Below are positions 1-11,048 of a DNA stretch of 64,000 nucleotides, piece by piece. Origin of the DNA: Monomorium pharaonis (taxonomy: Eukaryota > Arthropoda > Insecta > Hymenoptera > Formicidae); NCBI RefSeq assembly GCF_013373865.1, contig NC_050469.1:16040546-16104545 (forward strand), read 5' to 3'. The translations under genes and the position numbers were made by a program. Position 1 is the first letter of the stretch. Each line of letters starts with the position of its first letter. The notes beneath the pieces were generated by a model. The model had not been told where the DNA came from, did not search any database, and worked only from the letters and a program-made list of their open reading frames with translations.

Positions 1-1
1 G

Positions 2-80
2 TTTCCGAGGAAAATTTTACTCGAATATATAGTACACGTAACGTATTCTATATTACATCGAGTAAAATTTTTCTCGGAAA
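2..80. repeat. Fold-back inverted repeat at window start
   Basis: Arms at about 2-24 and 57-80 are inverted copies of each other (tttccgaggaaaattttact against agtaaaatttttctcggaaa). It lies just outside the CTA duplication of Harbinger-1. It may be a small hairpin element or one end of something continuing off the window. Confidence 0.6.
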
Positions 81-479
81 GGACGTTTTGGAATGTAGCC
101 CTAGGGAGCTTTCCAGCAAGGGACACAGGCGACACAAAGTGACACAGTGTTGAACACAGTGCTTTCCAACAACTACACAACTTGACACAAGTATACACAG
201 TCTAAAAGCTGAGTTGAGCAAACACATGGCTACCAACTATTTTTTTTAATTAAAATTTTGATGTGCTATAAAAATGTAGCAGCCCTGTTTATTTTAGTTA
301 TCACACGTATAAGCATAGCTGGGAAACGTAAAGGAATATTAAAAATGTTTTTTTGCAAATATTGCAACGAGGAAATTGAATCTATTGAAAACAGTCCGCA
401 ACATGCATGCTTTATTAATAAAGATATTTACTTAGAAAATAATAATATTTTATGTACAATTGAAGAGAACAAAGGTAAG

Positions 480-502
480 TTAGGTTAGGTTAGGTTAGGT
501 TA
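480..502 (+). repeat. Interstitial TTAGG telomere-type repeat (4 units)
   Basis: Four exact TTAGG units plus TTA follow the GTAAGT splice donor of the first SANT-gene exon by only a few bases. TTAGG is the canonical insect telomere repeat. Confidence 0.85.
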
Positions 503-984
503 AAACATTATATTTTTTAATAATAAAAATTTTTGGATATTTAAAATAAAAATAATAAAAATAACGTATCTAAAATCATGCTGAGTAACAATGCAAAACA
601 ATTTTATTTGAATATGTTTTATTTAATTATTCACAAACGTTTTGACCATAAATTATTTGGGTCATCTTTAGTATGTTTTTGCAACAAAAGGTTTATGATA
701 ATTGTATATTATTTAGCGTATTTTTTAAAGTTTAAATATAATGATAAACTAGATCATCGTCTCTTCAAGATTAACGACTGAAGAAATGATCCAACTCATT
801 ATTACGAAAAATTATTACATGTTTAAATGAAATTGTTCTGCACTGTTACCCAACATGGCATTATATAATTATTTGTTATTTTTATTGTTTTAATGTTAAA
901 TTAAATAAATTTGTTAATTTAGTTTTTGTTTTTAATATTTAAATTATATTTTATTATTAAATTGTATCATATTTTATTTTATAG
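503..984. other. AT-rich intron of the Harbinger-1 SANT gene
   Basis: No coding signal was seen. The stretch runs from the donor after exon 1 to the acceptor TTTTATAG before 985. Open frames here have no recognisable content. Confidence 0.5.
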
Positions 985-1474
985 ATTTGCCTTGTGCAAT
1001 GCAACATAATAGTACAGAAGGTACAGAAAATATAGTTGTGAAAGAAGGAGAAAAAAAAAACGCTTTCTAATTCTCCCACAATTAAACAACGTATGAGACA
1101 ATTGAGTGATATTATATATGTATTTATGGTAATGTATTATTGATTAATCATTAATAAGTTATTATTATAGATGCTGTTTGGACTAAAAATGCAACATTAG
1201 CATTACTTGCTCTTTACGAAATGAAACTAGATATGCTAGATAGTCCTAAAACAAGAGGTAAAATTTGGCAAGAAATAGCCAATGGTCTATTGGAATACAG
1301 TATCGAGGCATGTATTTTTTAATAATTATTTCAAATTTACATTATTATTATTGCATTGCATTATTATTAATGGATCTAAATTAAATATATTGAGAAAATT
1401 ATATATATATATATATAGCATATACACAGTATATTTAGTATGGTATATATATGGTATATATATATATATATATA

Positions 1475-3782
1475 GGGAGACAAGATGGCGTGGTTGAGAG
1501 TGGAGGTGAAACAGGGAGCTCCGGAGTGAATAGTGTGGTGAGGGTGTAATGTGAAAGAGAGGAGAGAAAGAAGTGGACGATTGGGAAGAGAAGACCGGGA
1601 CATAGACGGGCAATTGGAGGGAAGTAAATGGAGGATGGAGGTGAGAAGATATTAGGATGGAGAAGTCGGGGCAGACATCGGAGTAACGAGAGACGAAAGC
1701 CGGGAAGATGGAGGCAGGTACGAGAAGAAGAGGTCAGAGAGAGGGCGCTGGAGAGATGCGACGCAGAGAAGAGTTTCGAAGGAGAGGAGTGAAGGAAGGA
1801 AGGAGGGCAGATGGCGGTGCGCTCGGAGTGAGGCAGCGCGAGCGCGAGCGCGAAGAGAGAAGAGGAGTGTCAATCTGGTGGAAGGAAGGGATTGGCAGTG
1901 TGGGGCTAGAGTTAAGTTGGCAAGAGTGCCAGGGCGGGATGGTAGCGTGTTTGGGAACGCGGGTTTCCGTACACGTGGTCCATCGAGGGCACATGTCGAC
2001 AGAGCGATTCTGACACAGGAGGAGAAAGATTGTGCAGAAAGAGATAAAGTGAAAGTGTGCAGGGAGAGAGAGTGCCGGACTCAGAGGAGAGAATAGGCGG
2101 GGAGAGGAGAGAAGCAAGGGAGGAAGAGAGAATGGAGGAGCTGGGCAGAGAATTGAGGAATTTGAAGTGGGAAATGACAAGGAGACTGAGGGAAGTCGGA
2201 GAGAGACTGAGAGGATTGGAAGAGAGGTTAGAGGCGTTGGAAGGAGAAGGCATGAGAAGGGAAGAAGAGGTAGCAGGTGAGAGGGAAGAGCTGAGGAGTA
2301 TGAGGGAAGAGAGAGGAAGAGGCAGCAGAGAAGAGGAAGCGCAGAGGGACGACGACGAGGAGGGAGAGATGGAGAAGAGGAGGATCGGACGGGACGACGG
2401 GAGAGAAGGAAGAAGTGGGAAAAGGGAACAGGTGGTTGGAGAGAAGAGGGAGGAGAGGATGGGGGAAGGCGAGAACAAGAGGAGAAGAGAACGGAGGGAA
2501 GAGGAGAAGAAGGGGCGGAAGGACGGAGTCGAGGAGAGCTGGTGGCAGGAGACGAGAGGAGAGGAGGAGAAGGAGAGGAGAGGGGGCGAGGAGAGAGACG
2601 AGGATGAAGGAAGAGGACAAGAGAGGAGCAGAACGAAGGAGGGACAGACAGGAGGAACTGGCAAGGAGGAGAGGAAGGGAGCAGAGAGAGAGGAGAAGGA
2701 AGATGGGGAGAGAGATGGGAAGGGGATAGAGGCATGGAAAAGGGTGGAAAGGGAAATGGAGAGGAGGATGAGGGAGAGGGCGGAGAGAGAAGGGTGGGAA
2801 AGAGTAAGGGAGGCGGAAAGGGAGAGAAGAGTAAGGGAGGTGAGAAGAAGAAACATAGTGTGGAGGGGTGTGGAGGGGGAGGGGGCGATAGAAAGAAAGG
2901 CGATAATAGAGGGGATTATGAAGAGAGAAGCGGGAAGGAAAGTAGATTTAGGGGTAGTATCAGAAAGAGTGGGGGAAAGGGGGACGATAGTGGTGATAAC
3001 GGAGGTGGTGAGAGAGGAGGATAGAGACTGGTTGTTAGAGAGGAGGGCGGAGATAAGGAGTCGCTGGGATGTAAGGTTAGACGAGGATTTATCGATGGAG
3101 GAGAGGAAAATCAGATGGAGGATGTTAGAAAGGGCAAAAGAGGAGAGAAATAAGGGAAAGAAAGTATATGTGGGGAATAGAAGCATGTGGGTGGACGGGA
3201 GAGAATGGGTGTGGAATAAGAGGAAAGAAGAGTGGGAAATAGGCGAGGGGGAAGGAAAGGAGGAAGGGAATTAAAGGGGAGAGGAGCTGGTGGAGTTAAT
3301 TGAAATCTTATGTTTTTTGTTTTATGTTACTAGGAGGTGACAGAGGAGAAATGGAAAGAGACGTGGAAGGGGAAGAGAGTGGTGAGAAAGAGACAGGAGA
3401 AGCAGGAGGGAAGGAGAGAATGAGAAAGCAAGAAGAAATGAGGAAGGTGAAGCAAAGAGAGCAGAGGAGGCAGATGAGGAGAAGGAGGAGGAGAGGTCCC
3501 AGAAGGAGAAAAGGAGGGAGAGGACGGAAGAGAGCTGAAGAGAACAAGTGGAGAGGAAAGGGGAAGAGAGAAGGATTGAATGGAGGAAGAGGAGAAGGGG
3601 GGTGGGGGGTAGGGGGTGAGGGGTGGGCGAGAGGGGTGGGGGGTAACAGAATGTAAAGGTCGCTTATGGCCAGGTCGGTTTGGGAGTAGAGGGGCTGTGT
3701 ATGTGAACGGTTCGGGAACGCTCCGTGAAAAAAGCGCCTTGTATACCCCGTAATTGGGACGCAATAAAGTCTATTCTATTCT

Positions 3783-3789
<7 letters not shown>
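1475..3789 (+). mobile_element. Internally deleted non-LTR (LINE) insertion in a TA tract
   Basis: A purine-rich, GC-rich block starts GGGAGACAAGATGGCG inside a (TA)n tract and ends GCAATAAAGTCTATTCTATT before another (TA)n tract. The repeated TTCTA tail is the kind of short-repeat 3' end seen in several non-LTR clades. It carries an ORF1-like gene (2057-3274) but nothing resembling an endonuclease or reverse transcriptase. The 370 bp after ORF1 are Arg/Glu-rich and may be the remnant of an ORF2 C-terminus plus 3' UTR. Target duplications cannot be read because the target was TA repeats. The base composition contrasts sharply with the flanks. Confidence 0.75.
2057..3274 (+). CDS. LINE ORF1-like coiled-coil RNA-binding protein
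   Basis: The 405 residues are dominated by Glu and Arg. Residues about 25-75 have heptad leucines (MEELGRELRNLKWEMTRRL) predicting a coiled coil. The middle is low-complexity E/R/G. Residues about 270-395 are more globular, with RRNIVWRGVEGEG, a conserved spacer and KVYVGNRSMWVDGREW. That last pattern resembles an RRM-like fold with RNP-type beta strands, as in many LINE ORF1 proteins, which bind element RNA and help target-primed reverse transcription. The start is uncertain: the first ATG used is the earliest in the open frame. The very long Ser/Pro/Leu ORFs on the opposite strand are shadows of this composition. Confidence 0.65.
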   Translation: MQGERVPDSEERIGGERREAREEERMEELGRELRNLKWEMTRRLREVGERLRGLEERLEALEGEGMRREEEVAGEREELRSMREERGRGSREEEAQRDDDEEGEMEKRRIGRDDGREGRSGKREQVVGEKREERMGEGENKRRRERREEEKKGRKDGVEESWWQETRGEEEKERRGGEERDEDEGRGQERSRTKEGQTGGTGKEERKGAEREEKEDGERDGKGIEAWKRVEREMERRMRERAEREGWERVREAERERRVREVRRRNIVWRGVEGEGAIERKAIIEGIMKREAGRKVDLGVVSERVGERGTIVVITEVVREEDRDWLLERRAEIRSRWDVRLDEDLSMEERKIRWRMLERAKEERNKGKKVYVGNRSMWVDGREWVWNKRKEEWEIGEGEGKEEGN

Positions 3790-3822
<33 letters not shown>

Positions 3823-4616
3823 GTAATCATTATATCTATATATATTATAAGTTTCTGAAAATTTATTTTATTTATTTTTGTTGTAGATGACAAGCGATCA
3901 AGTAAGGTGGAAAATAAATGCTTTATTAAAAAAATATAAAGAAGTCATTGATAATTATTCAAAATCTGGAAGAGGAAATATTGAATTTGAATGGTTTCAA
4001 GTTATGGACGATATTTTTGGTAAAAAAAAGGATGCAACAAATCAAAACTATACTGTGTCAAACAAAATTTTAAATACAAAAATAGAGGAACCATCAACTT
4101 CTCAACAACTTGAAAAAAAACGTTTCTTTGAATCATCACATTTATCGTCAACTAATCAATTATTAAAAAAGAAAAGTTCTAATAAATCATTGAATAAATT
4201 ACGAGCAGAAGATTCTGCAGATATATCTCCACCAGTTAATGTCACTGATACTGATTTAAAACAAAAAAAACCGTCCAACACATGGAACATGTTCCAACAT
4301 TGCAAAAACTAAAATTGAGTTAGAAAAGCAATGGTTTGAACATTTGGCTATAAAAAAAGACCGTGATCGCTTAAAAGATGAAAAATACTCAACATTAATT
4401 GAAAGCAAAAAAGAAGTGGTAAAATTAAAAAGAAAGCAATTTGCATTAAAAGAAGAAGAACTTCAACAGCGACGCGAAATTGCAGAAAATAAATTAAGAG
4501 AAAAAAAAAGATTACATGATGGAATGTTAGAAATTGAAAAACAAAAATTAAAAATTTTAAAAAAATATTTAGACAAAGAAAATGTGCAAAATATGTCATC
4601 GGAATCAGATTAAATA

Positions 4617-5277
4617 TTAATACCCTACATTTGTTTAAATTTTGTTTTGTGTTTTAATATATTATTCATTTTTTTGCATTGTAACGTTTATTTTTCATTA
4701 TTACTCGAAAGAATTAAAATATTTCTGTTAATAATTAAAACATTTAAAACTTTATGTATTACAGCTAAATTTTTTTATTATGTAATATATGTTACAATGT
4801 TTATTTTTTGTTATTAAAATATTTAAACGTTTTAATTCATTTAAATAATATTTTATTTTATATATTGTTAGTATTTAATAATATTGAAATATTTTGAAAG
4901 CCCTGTTAAGACATGGACAGCACATTAATAAAGATATTCAAAATAAAAGTATTTAACATAACAGTATTTAATTTTATCTTTTATTCTCGTTTAAAAAATG
5001 TAAAAAATGTTTTTTTAAAGTATTTAATAAAAACTATAAAATAAAATTGAAATATCAAACCTATCCAATAAAGTTCGCAAAGGTTTAGATTTGCTTAACT
5101 TTAATCTCTGTTTAACTTGCTTTTTTTTAATTCTTAAAATAAAAGAAAATAAAATGTAAACTGAAATTAAAATTAATCAACATGTGGAATCTAATACAAA
5201 AATAAGTCATAATTCATATAAGTCATTTTATTTTATTAAAAGTAAAATATTTTGTACATGTAAGTCTTATATTTTTC
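4617..5277. other. Intergenic AT-rich spacer inside Harbinger-1
   Basis: The stretch between the convergent ends of the SANT gene and the transposase contains no open frame of note and several A/T homopolymers. Confidence 0.5.
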
Positions 5278-6585
5278 TTAACAAGGAAAAATTTCATTGA
5301 ATAATTGAGTTCTACGATCTCCTGGAATATTTTCTTCAATTATTCCATTATTATTTAAAATGTTATTTATATTTTCATCATAATATTCAGGAAAATCATA
5401 TGTATCATTTTCATTGATGCAATAATTGTGTAAAATACAAGCTGCTACTACTGTATTAATAATAAAAGGTAATGTACGGTATTCATTAAAAAATTTAATA
5501 CGTCTAAAACGCCCTTTTAATTGACCAAATGCTCTCTCAACTGAAATCCGTGTTGACGAAATCATGTAATTAAATTCTACTTGTTGAGGAGATAAATGAC
5601 CGTTATCTTTATACGGTGAAACAAGCCATGGTAAAGAGGGATATGCCGAATCACCTAATATAAATGTTTGATTAGGAAATAACATTGCTTGATTAACAGA
5701 TGCTGCTTCATATAAAGGAGATCTTCTAAGAACACGTGAATCATGAAGAGAACCAGGTTCGCCACAATATATATTTGTAATTCGCATATCAGAATCTACA
5801 ACAGCTTGTAAGCAGATTGAAAAATATTTTTTTCGATTTATATAATCACGTGCATTAATTGACGGTTTTTCTATTCTAATGTGAGTGCCGTCAATTGCCC
5901 CTAAAACATTTGGTACTCCTTGTTTGATAAAAAATTTGTCACATACAATTTTAACATTTTGTTCTTGTGGCCATTTAATAATCGTATCTAATTTACTCAG
6001 AAACCACTTTGTAATTCGTCGCAAAACTCGGAATACAGATGAAATTGAAATATCAAATCTATCCGATAAAGTTCGCAAAGGTTCTGTATTTGCAATATAC
6101 CATAAAAATAAAATAAAACTCAATTTTGCAGAAAGTGGTCGTATTCCAAAAGAATGGGATGGAATGTAACCCGATAATTCCAATTCATCTGAAAACAAAT
6201 AATGCATTATTTTTATGAGTATATATTTTACAATACTATTTATTTGGTCATTGTAATTAAAGGTATAAATATTTATTATTATACCAATTAACGTTAATGC
6301 AGTACGTCGATTTATTCTTAAGTGTTCTTTAAATTCTTGATCCGACAAAGAGTCTATAATTTCAAGATAATTTTCAATACGTTGTCTTTTTTTACCACTC
6401 GTCAAAAATTTCATTAGCGGAAACAATAACAAATCATCATCATCACTTGATGAATTGATAATATTATCTGTACTACTACTACTGCTACTATTTAATTCAT
6501 CCAATGTGGTACTTGAGGAATCGGTGCAAATTGAATAATTGACTCCTTCCATTAATTGCAAAATTAATCTTTTGTCGTTGTTCAT
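5278..6585 (-). CDS. PIF/Harbinger DDE transposase, apparently intact
   Basis: This is a single uninterrupted 435-aa frame, a normal length for a HARBI1-type nuclease. Residues 1-60 are Ser/Asp-rich. Residues about 70-200 form the helical N-terminal region (FILFLWYIANTEPLRTLSDR, a helix-turn-helix-like segment before the catalytic core). Catalytic motifs are present in order: GAIDGTHI (first Asp), PGSLHDSRV, LGDSAYP (second Asp) and SSTRISVERAFGQLKGR (Glu). The protein would cut and paste elements with matching ends at 3-bp targets together with the SANT partner. Transcription is convergent with the SANT gene. The start is the first ATG of the open frame, and there is no sign of introns. Activity is unknown because the partner gene is broken. 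Confidence 0.9.
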   Translation of the reverse strand: MNNDKRLILQLMEGVNYSICTDSSSTTLDELNSSSSSSTDNIINSSSDDDDLLLFPLMKFLTSGKKRQRIENYLEIIDSLSDQEFKEHLRINRRTALTLIGIIINIYTFNYNDQINSIVKYILIKIMHYLFSDELELSGYIPSHSFGIRPLSAKLSFILFLWYIANTEPLRTLSDRFDISISSVFRVLRRITKWFLSKLDTIIKWPQEQNVKIVCDKFFIKQGVPNVLGAIDGTHIRIEKPSINARDYINRKKYFSICLQAVVDSDMRITNIYCGEPGSLHDSRVLRRSPLYEAASVNQAMLFPNQTFILGDSAYPSLPWLVSPYKDNGHLSPQQVEFNYMISSTRISVERAFGQLKGRFRRIKFFNEYRTLPFIINTVVAACILHNYCINENDTYDFPEYYDENINNILNNNGIIEENIPGDRRTQLFNEIFPC

Positions 6586-6966
6586 CTAAAAATTAAAATA
6601 ATTTATTAAAGAATAAAAAAAGGATAAGTTACGTCTCTTTTAAAATCTCATATTTTACTTTATTTAAATTAACAAGTTTAAAACCAACATTTTAACAATA
6701 TATTTAATAAACATACTTTTATAATTAATATTAATTAAATATTATTAATACACAATTTTTTCGAGCAAATAGGTACATGTCACATAAGTTTTTAATTTTA
6801 TAAAAACTATGAAAGGAAACATATTATATTTAACGTTTAAAGCGCTATCTACTGGTGATATTGAAAATTAAATAGCGTTCCAACAAACAGCTTTACACAG
6901 TGTTCTAGTGTTTGACACTGTGTTTAATTGTGTTGACTAGCTGGAAAGCTCCCCTAGTAAGTCTAT

Positions 6967-7097
6967 GGCCTAGTTTACATCGTGCATTTGATACGCGTAT
7001 CAAGTAGTGAATTTAAGCTGATCAGCCAATGATTAAACACATTCACTAGTTATTTACTATTTGATACGCGTATCAAATGCACGATGTAGACTAGGCC
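6967..7097. mobile_element. Hairpin MITE with TAT duplication
   Basis: Inverted arms read GGCCTAGTTTACATCGTGCA and its complement at the right end, each followed by TTTGATACGCGTATCAA. TAT lies on both sides, consistent with a 3-bp duplication. The sequence 7098-7170 is a partial second copy of the same family (TTTACACCGAGCACTTTTGG, then TACGCGTATCAAATAG). Confidence 0.75.
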
Positions 7098-7170
7098 TAT
7101 AACCTAATTTACACCGAGCACTTTTGGTACGCGTATCAAATAGTAAATAACTAGTGAATGTGTTTAATTA

Positions 7171-7420
7171 CCCAATAAACATTCGGATGACTTTTGGAGG
7201 ACTTGTAAGTTATCTTTTTTAAGAGCTCTTTAAGATGTCCATAAAGTTGTCAATTTGACATCTTTTTGACGTCTTGCATGCAAAACTTGACTTTTTGATC
7301 ACCTTTGAAAGATGACTTTTTTGACGTATTAAAAAGTGATCTTTAAAGACATCTTTTGTAAGTTGTCTTCAAGTTGTCCAATTACAGAACTTTAAGACAT
7401 CAATTAGAGAACTTTGCTCA
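7171..7420. mobile_element. Truncated CCCAATAAAC element with periodic interior
   Basis: It begins CCCAATAAAC right after TTA and continues with repeated variants of GACATCTTT, AAGTTGTC and GACTTTT in both orientations. The terminal CCCA(A/G) and word-like interior match other elements in the window. No right end was found, so this is probably a fragment. Confidence 0.45.
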
Positions 7421-7579
7421 CTTGAGTTTTCCGAACGCAGCTCGAGAGAGGGTACTGCACAACATAAATTGGGTGTTTACGAAAATGGCTATCCGAGTAA
7501 TTTTCTCTAGGACCGAAATATATGATAAGCACAACCATCTACTATCATCATGATTCGTGACAACTCAATGCTGTCCGGT

Positions 7580-7845
7580 CATCGACATATAGAATGGACT
7601 GAGCATTGCGATAGGTTAGCGCGCGCCTGCTTTAGAGTGAGAGGTACTACACCTGAGGCCTATGTTTGTCTCTTTTGCAAGCTTCTGATTTGTTATTTCG
7701 TCCCCCTCCATTCACGGAGGAGGACGAAATAACAAATCAGAAGCTTGCAAGAGAGACAAACATAGGCCTCAGGTGTAGTACCTCTCACTCTAAAGCAGGC
7801 GCGCGCTTGCCTATCGCAATGCTCAGTCCATTCTATATGTCGATG
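7580..7845. mobile_element. hAT-like 266-bp hairpin element, copy A
   Basis: This is a near-perfect palindrome: arms of about 128 bp start CATCGACATATAGAATGG and meet at CTCCATTCACGGAG. TGTCCGGT lies immediately on both sides (7572-7579 and 7846-7853), an exact 8-bp duplication. Eight-bp duplications point to hAT- or P-type integration; no transposase is present. Confidence 0.9.
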
Positions 7846-7857
7846 TGTCCGGTATAG

Positions 7858-7887
7858 CCACAGACTTCTATAATATACTAGACTGCT
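7858..7887. repeat. 30-bp inverted repeat, left member
   Basis: The sequence CCACAGACTTCTATAATATA and the following 10 bp recur exactly in reverse complement at 26968-26997, on the other side of Harbinger-2. It may be the left terminal repeat of an older element that Harbinger-2 entered. Confidence 0.6.
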
Positions 7888-8379
7888 AACCTTGATTCCC
7901 TAGGCGTACCAATATATAATGTACATGTTGTACATGACTGAATAACCGATCGGAATGTGTCATCTGCTATGTATGTACATTGTTCGTCAAGTGGAATGTA
8001 TATGTACATATATATATGCCAATAAATGTCACATATAGTTGCTACGAGTAATTTGTTGACATTTTTAAAATGTTTATATATGTATATATATATATTTAAA
8101 GAATGATACTTAATAATACTAATAAATATCATTAATATTAGGTTATTTTATACAAAAATGCTCTTAAAATGAGGTTATATCATTTGTCCTTTAGTTTTAA
8201 TACTTAAACGAAAAGAAATGTATACCGCTTTCTTATATATATTTGGGCAGCCTTTTATCACATACCTTAGTTATTGTCATTTTATCTTTTTCTTTTATAT
8301 TATAAGAGCAAAAGAATGATACGTTTAACGCATAAGTACGCATAAGCGTCCAAGAAGAACGCTCTCATAATCACATAAT
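7888..8379. other. AT-rich spacer left of Harbinger-2
   Basis: No gene or clear element was seen. It contains short TA and ATGTACAT-type tracts. Confidence 0.4.
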
Positions 8380-8716
8380 GGCTGCGGTCGAGTAGAGATA
8401 CTAAAACAGAGATTCGCCAATGTGTTAACGATTTCTGATTGGCTCCCGTCGCTTGGGGTATAACCGGAAGTATGAGAGAGAAAGATAGATATAATTGACA
8501 GAGAAAGCCTAGCCGATCTAACCTGTCACCTGTCACCTGTCAAAAGAAAACAGAGTGTCTACCAAATAGAATATGAAATCAGAGAGAAATCTGAGGTTTC
8601 TCTCTGATAAAATAGAAAAAAAAGAAAACCTCGGGTAATTAATTGTATCGTGTTTTATAAAAAGTAATTTATATATAATTTTTATTTTTACTTATATAAA
8701 GTGAAAGTATATAAAA

Positions 8717-11048
8717 GTGTTAACACTTGCGTATTTCCAATGTAATTTCAAAAATAATTTTGTTAAAACAAGGCAGAACACAATAATCGAAGCTACAGAG
8801 ACTGATGTGTTTGAAAATATTTCAAATGAAATGGAAGAAAAAATGGAAATCAATGAAGATATTACCGAAAAAGAAAGAAATGTATTAGGCATTTCATCTA
8901 ATACAACAGAAACTTCAGATCCATATGTTTTAAAACGTTTGGAGCAATTGGAAATGCTTTGGAAAAAAAGTGAACGTTTAAGACTGCAAATGAAGAGAAA
9001 ATTACAATACGCGAAAAGGAAAATCAAAAGACTTCAAATTGAAGTACATAATAATAAGGTACTTTCTAATATAAATAAGATTTTTAATGAAGATCAGTTA
9101 AACTTGTTGTCTGGAAAGTATACAAAAATACCAAAATGGTGCAATAGTACGTTGATAAAAGCTTATAAGTTGAAATTTGCATTGCCCACTGCAGGTTATC
9201 AAGAATTGTTAAAAGCAAATTTCCCTCTTCCTTCTATGCGCACTTTAAGTAGAAAGTTAGAAAATCTTAAATTCAAAAGTGGGATAATTAATGAAGTTTT
9301 TGAATTTATGAAAATAAAAATTTCTGTATTCGAGAAGGAGATTGATAAAGATTGTACATTAGTGCTCGACGAGATGAGCATTACCGCTGGTACTTTTTAT
9401 GATGCATCAACAAACACGATCATTGGCAACGTTACATTGCCAGATCATGATACAAGTATTATTGCTACTCATGGTCTTGTGTTTATGTTAGCCGGAATTG
9501 CTTCAAGATGGAAACAAGTGGTTGCGTATTATTTAACTGGTAATAAAGTAAACGGCGAAAAATTGAAACCTATAATTGAAACAATTATAAAAAAAGCTGA
9601 GGAAATTGGTTTAATTGTTCATAATGTCACTTCGGATATGGGACCAAGCAATCGAGCAATGTGGAGAGCGTTTGGAATAGAAGTTTCAAATATTATAATT
9701 AAAAATAGTTGTAAGCATCCTTGCTCTAATGATAGGCTTTTGTACTTTTATTCGGACGTACCTCACGCTTTAAAAAATATTAAAACTGGCTTTATAAATA
9801 ATGAAACCATAACCATTCCAGATTATTTTGTTAATGTTAGCATTACCTACAAATGTAGCTAATTCTAGTCATTTAAACGATGTTCTTATAGCTGATAATA
9901 ATTGTGATATTAAGTTAGCTCCTAAGTTGAAATCTGAATATTTGTCTAGAAATAATCATTTCCAAAAAATGCGAGTGAATACGGCTACAACAGTATTTAG
10001 TAATCAAGTAGGAACAGCTCTTGAATTGTTAGCAAACTTAAACGATGCCAGGATAACGACTGCTTGGTTTATTAAATTTATTACTCGATGGTTTCAAATA
10101 ATGAGCGGAAGAAATTTATATTTAGCTTTAGGATTTAATAACATAGAAAAATTAGAAGAAACAATCGCTTTTCTAAATGAAGTAATTGAACTTTTCAAAG
10201 GCTTAAAAGTAGGACAGAAGGGAAATTGGAAACCTTTTCAAACAGCTGTGATAATGTCTACAACGACTATTCTTCAATTAACTTCATTTTTATTGCGTGA
10301 TAGAGGTTTTAATTACTTTTTACCTTCGCGTCTTTCGCAAGACTGTATTGAAAACTTATTTTCTGTAATAAGATCAAAAAACGTTATTCCAAATGCATTT
10401 CAGTTCAAAAATAATTTAAAATTGATTAGTATTTCTCAATACATGAAGAATATATCCAATGGTAATTATGAAAGTGATGATAGAGAATTTTTTTCTGAGT
10501 TTTTAGATATTTTAATAGAAAACAGCAAGTCTGTGAGCAAATCTGAACAAGTACAAGTCTTTTCTAATATGTCACAAAAAATTGTTTTTAATAAATTAGA
10601 ATTAAACAAAATTTATTATGTTGCCGGATATTTAATAGCGAATATTATGAAAAATCAAAGTGTATGCCGGACTTGTATAAATGCAACAGGATCAATACAG
10701 TCAAATAATTATTATTACAGTGCCTTAACACGTTTAAGATGTAAACATATAAATACTTTGTTTTTTGTAAATCCTGTCACGTTTAACTTTTTTCTTCAAA
10801 TGACAAAAATATTTAAAACTTTTTATCCTCATATTCGAGTACAAAAACATGTAAACCTGAAAGAATTCTTTATAAAATTATGTAACCAAAGCACTTTTTT
10901 TCTACCTGCATGTCACAATTTAAAAGAAAAAATTATTAAAAGGTTTATAGCATTTAAATTAAAAAATTGTTCGCAAGCAATAACTCCATGTAATAAAAAT
11001 GCAATATGTGCGAGCAAAAGTATGGTAATGCATGCATATATAAAATAA
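8717..11048 (+). pseudogene. P-element transposase (THAP9-like), frameshifted, no THAP domain
   Basis: P transposases cut and paste DNA with GTP as cofactor through an RNase-H-like core interrupted by a GTP-binding insert. The first frame (8717-9862) has an acidic N-terminus, a coiled coil at about residues 75-120, then LVLDEMSITAG (first Asp) and VTSDMGPSNRAMWRAFG (second Asp). A 1-nt shift within 9828-9862 moves to a second frame ending at 11048. That frame holds the C-terminal core, including LSQDCIENLFSVIRS with the catalytic Glu, then CxxC...H-type residues (VCRTCINATGS). No C2CH THAP zinc finger is visible upstream; only 324 bp separate this frame from the element end, so the DNA-binding domain seems lost or lies in an unrecognised exon. 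The true start is unknown; 8717 is not an ATG. Confidence 0.85.

Larger units (their letters stand above)
345..4613 (+). pseudogene. SANT/Myb-like accessory gene of Harbinger-1, broken
   Basis: In PIF/Harbinger elements this protein works with the transposase, helping its nuclear import and binding of element ends. Probable exons: 345-474 (starts MFFCKYCNEE, with a CxxC...HxC zinc-like motif; donor GTAAGT), 985-1105, 1171-1307 (WTKNATLALLALYEMKL, a SANT/MADF-like helix) and 3887-4616 (MTSDQVRWKINALLKKYK, then a charged C-terminal coiled coil). Exon 3 seems to use a GC donor (1308-1309). Exon 2 is frameshifted at an A-run near 1050-1060. A further 1-nt shift between about 4260 and 4310 separates the DNA-binding part from the coiled coil, which is open at 4311-4613. 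A LINE lies in the intron 1308-3886. The family call rests on layout and the KW-rich helix pattern; exon borders are read by eye. Confidence 0.7.
104..6953. mobile_element. PIF/Harbinger element 1 with CTA target duplication
   Basis: The left end begins GGGAGCTTTCCAGC and the right end finishes GCTGGAAAGCTCCC. Subterminal sequence on both sides also matches in inverted orientation (CACAGTG motifs, TTCCAACA). CTA sits directly outside both ends (101-103 and 6954-6956), the 3-bp duplication expected for PIF/Harbinger. Inside are the two genes typical of the superfamily: a SANT/Myb-like DNA-binding gene on + and a DDE transposase on -. A ~2.3-kb LINE sits in the SANT gene, so the original element was about 4.5 kb. 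Confidence 0.9.

Noticed and set aside
1734..3186. Long Ser/Pro/Leu-rich frames on the - strand (up to 424 aa)
   Set aside because: They are mirror images of the purine-rich LINE ORF1 and have no domain or codon logic of their own.
2415..3656. Several other + strand Arg/Glu/Gly-rich frames over the LINE
   Set aside because: Low-complexity shadows; only the 2057 frame has a globular conserved-looking C-terminus.
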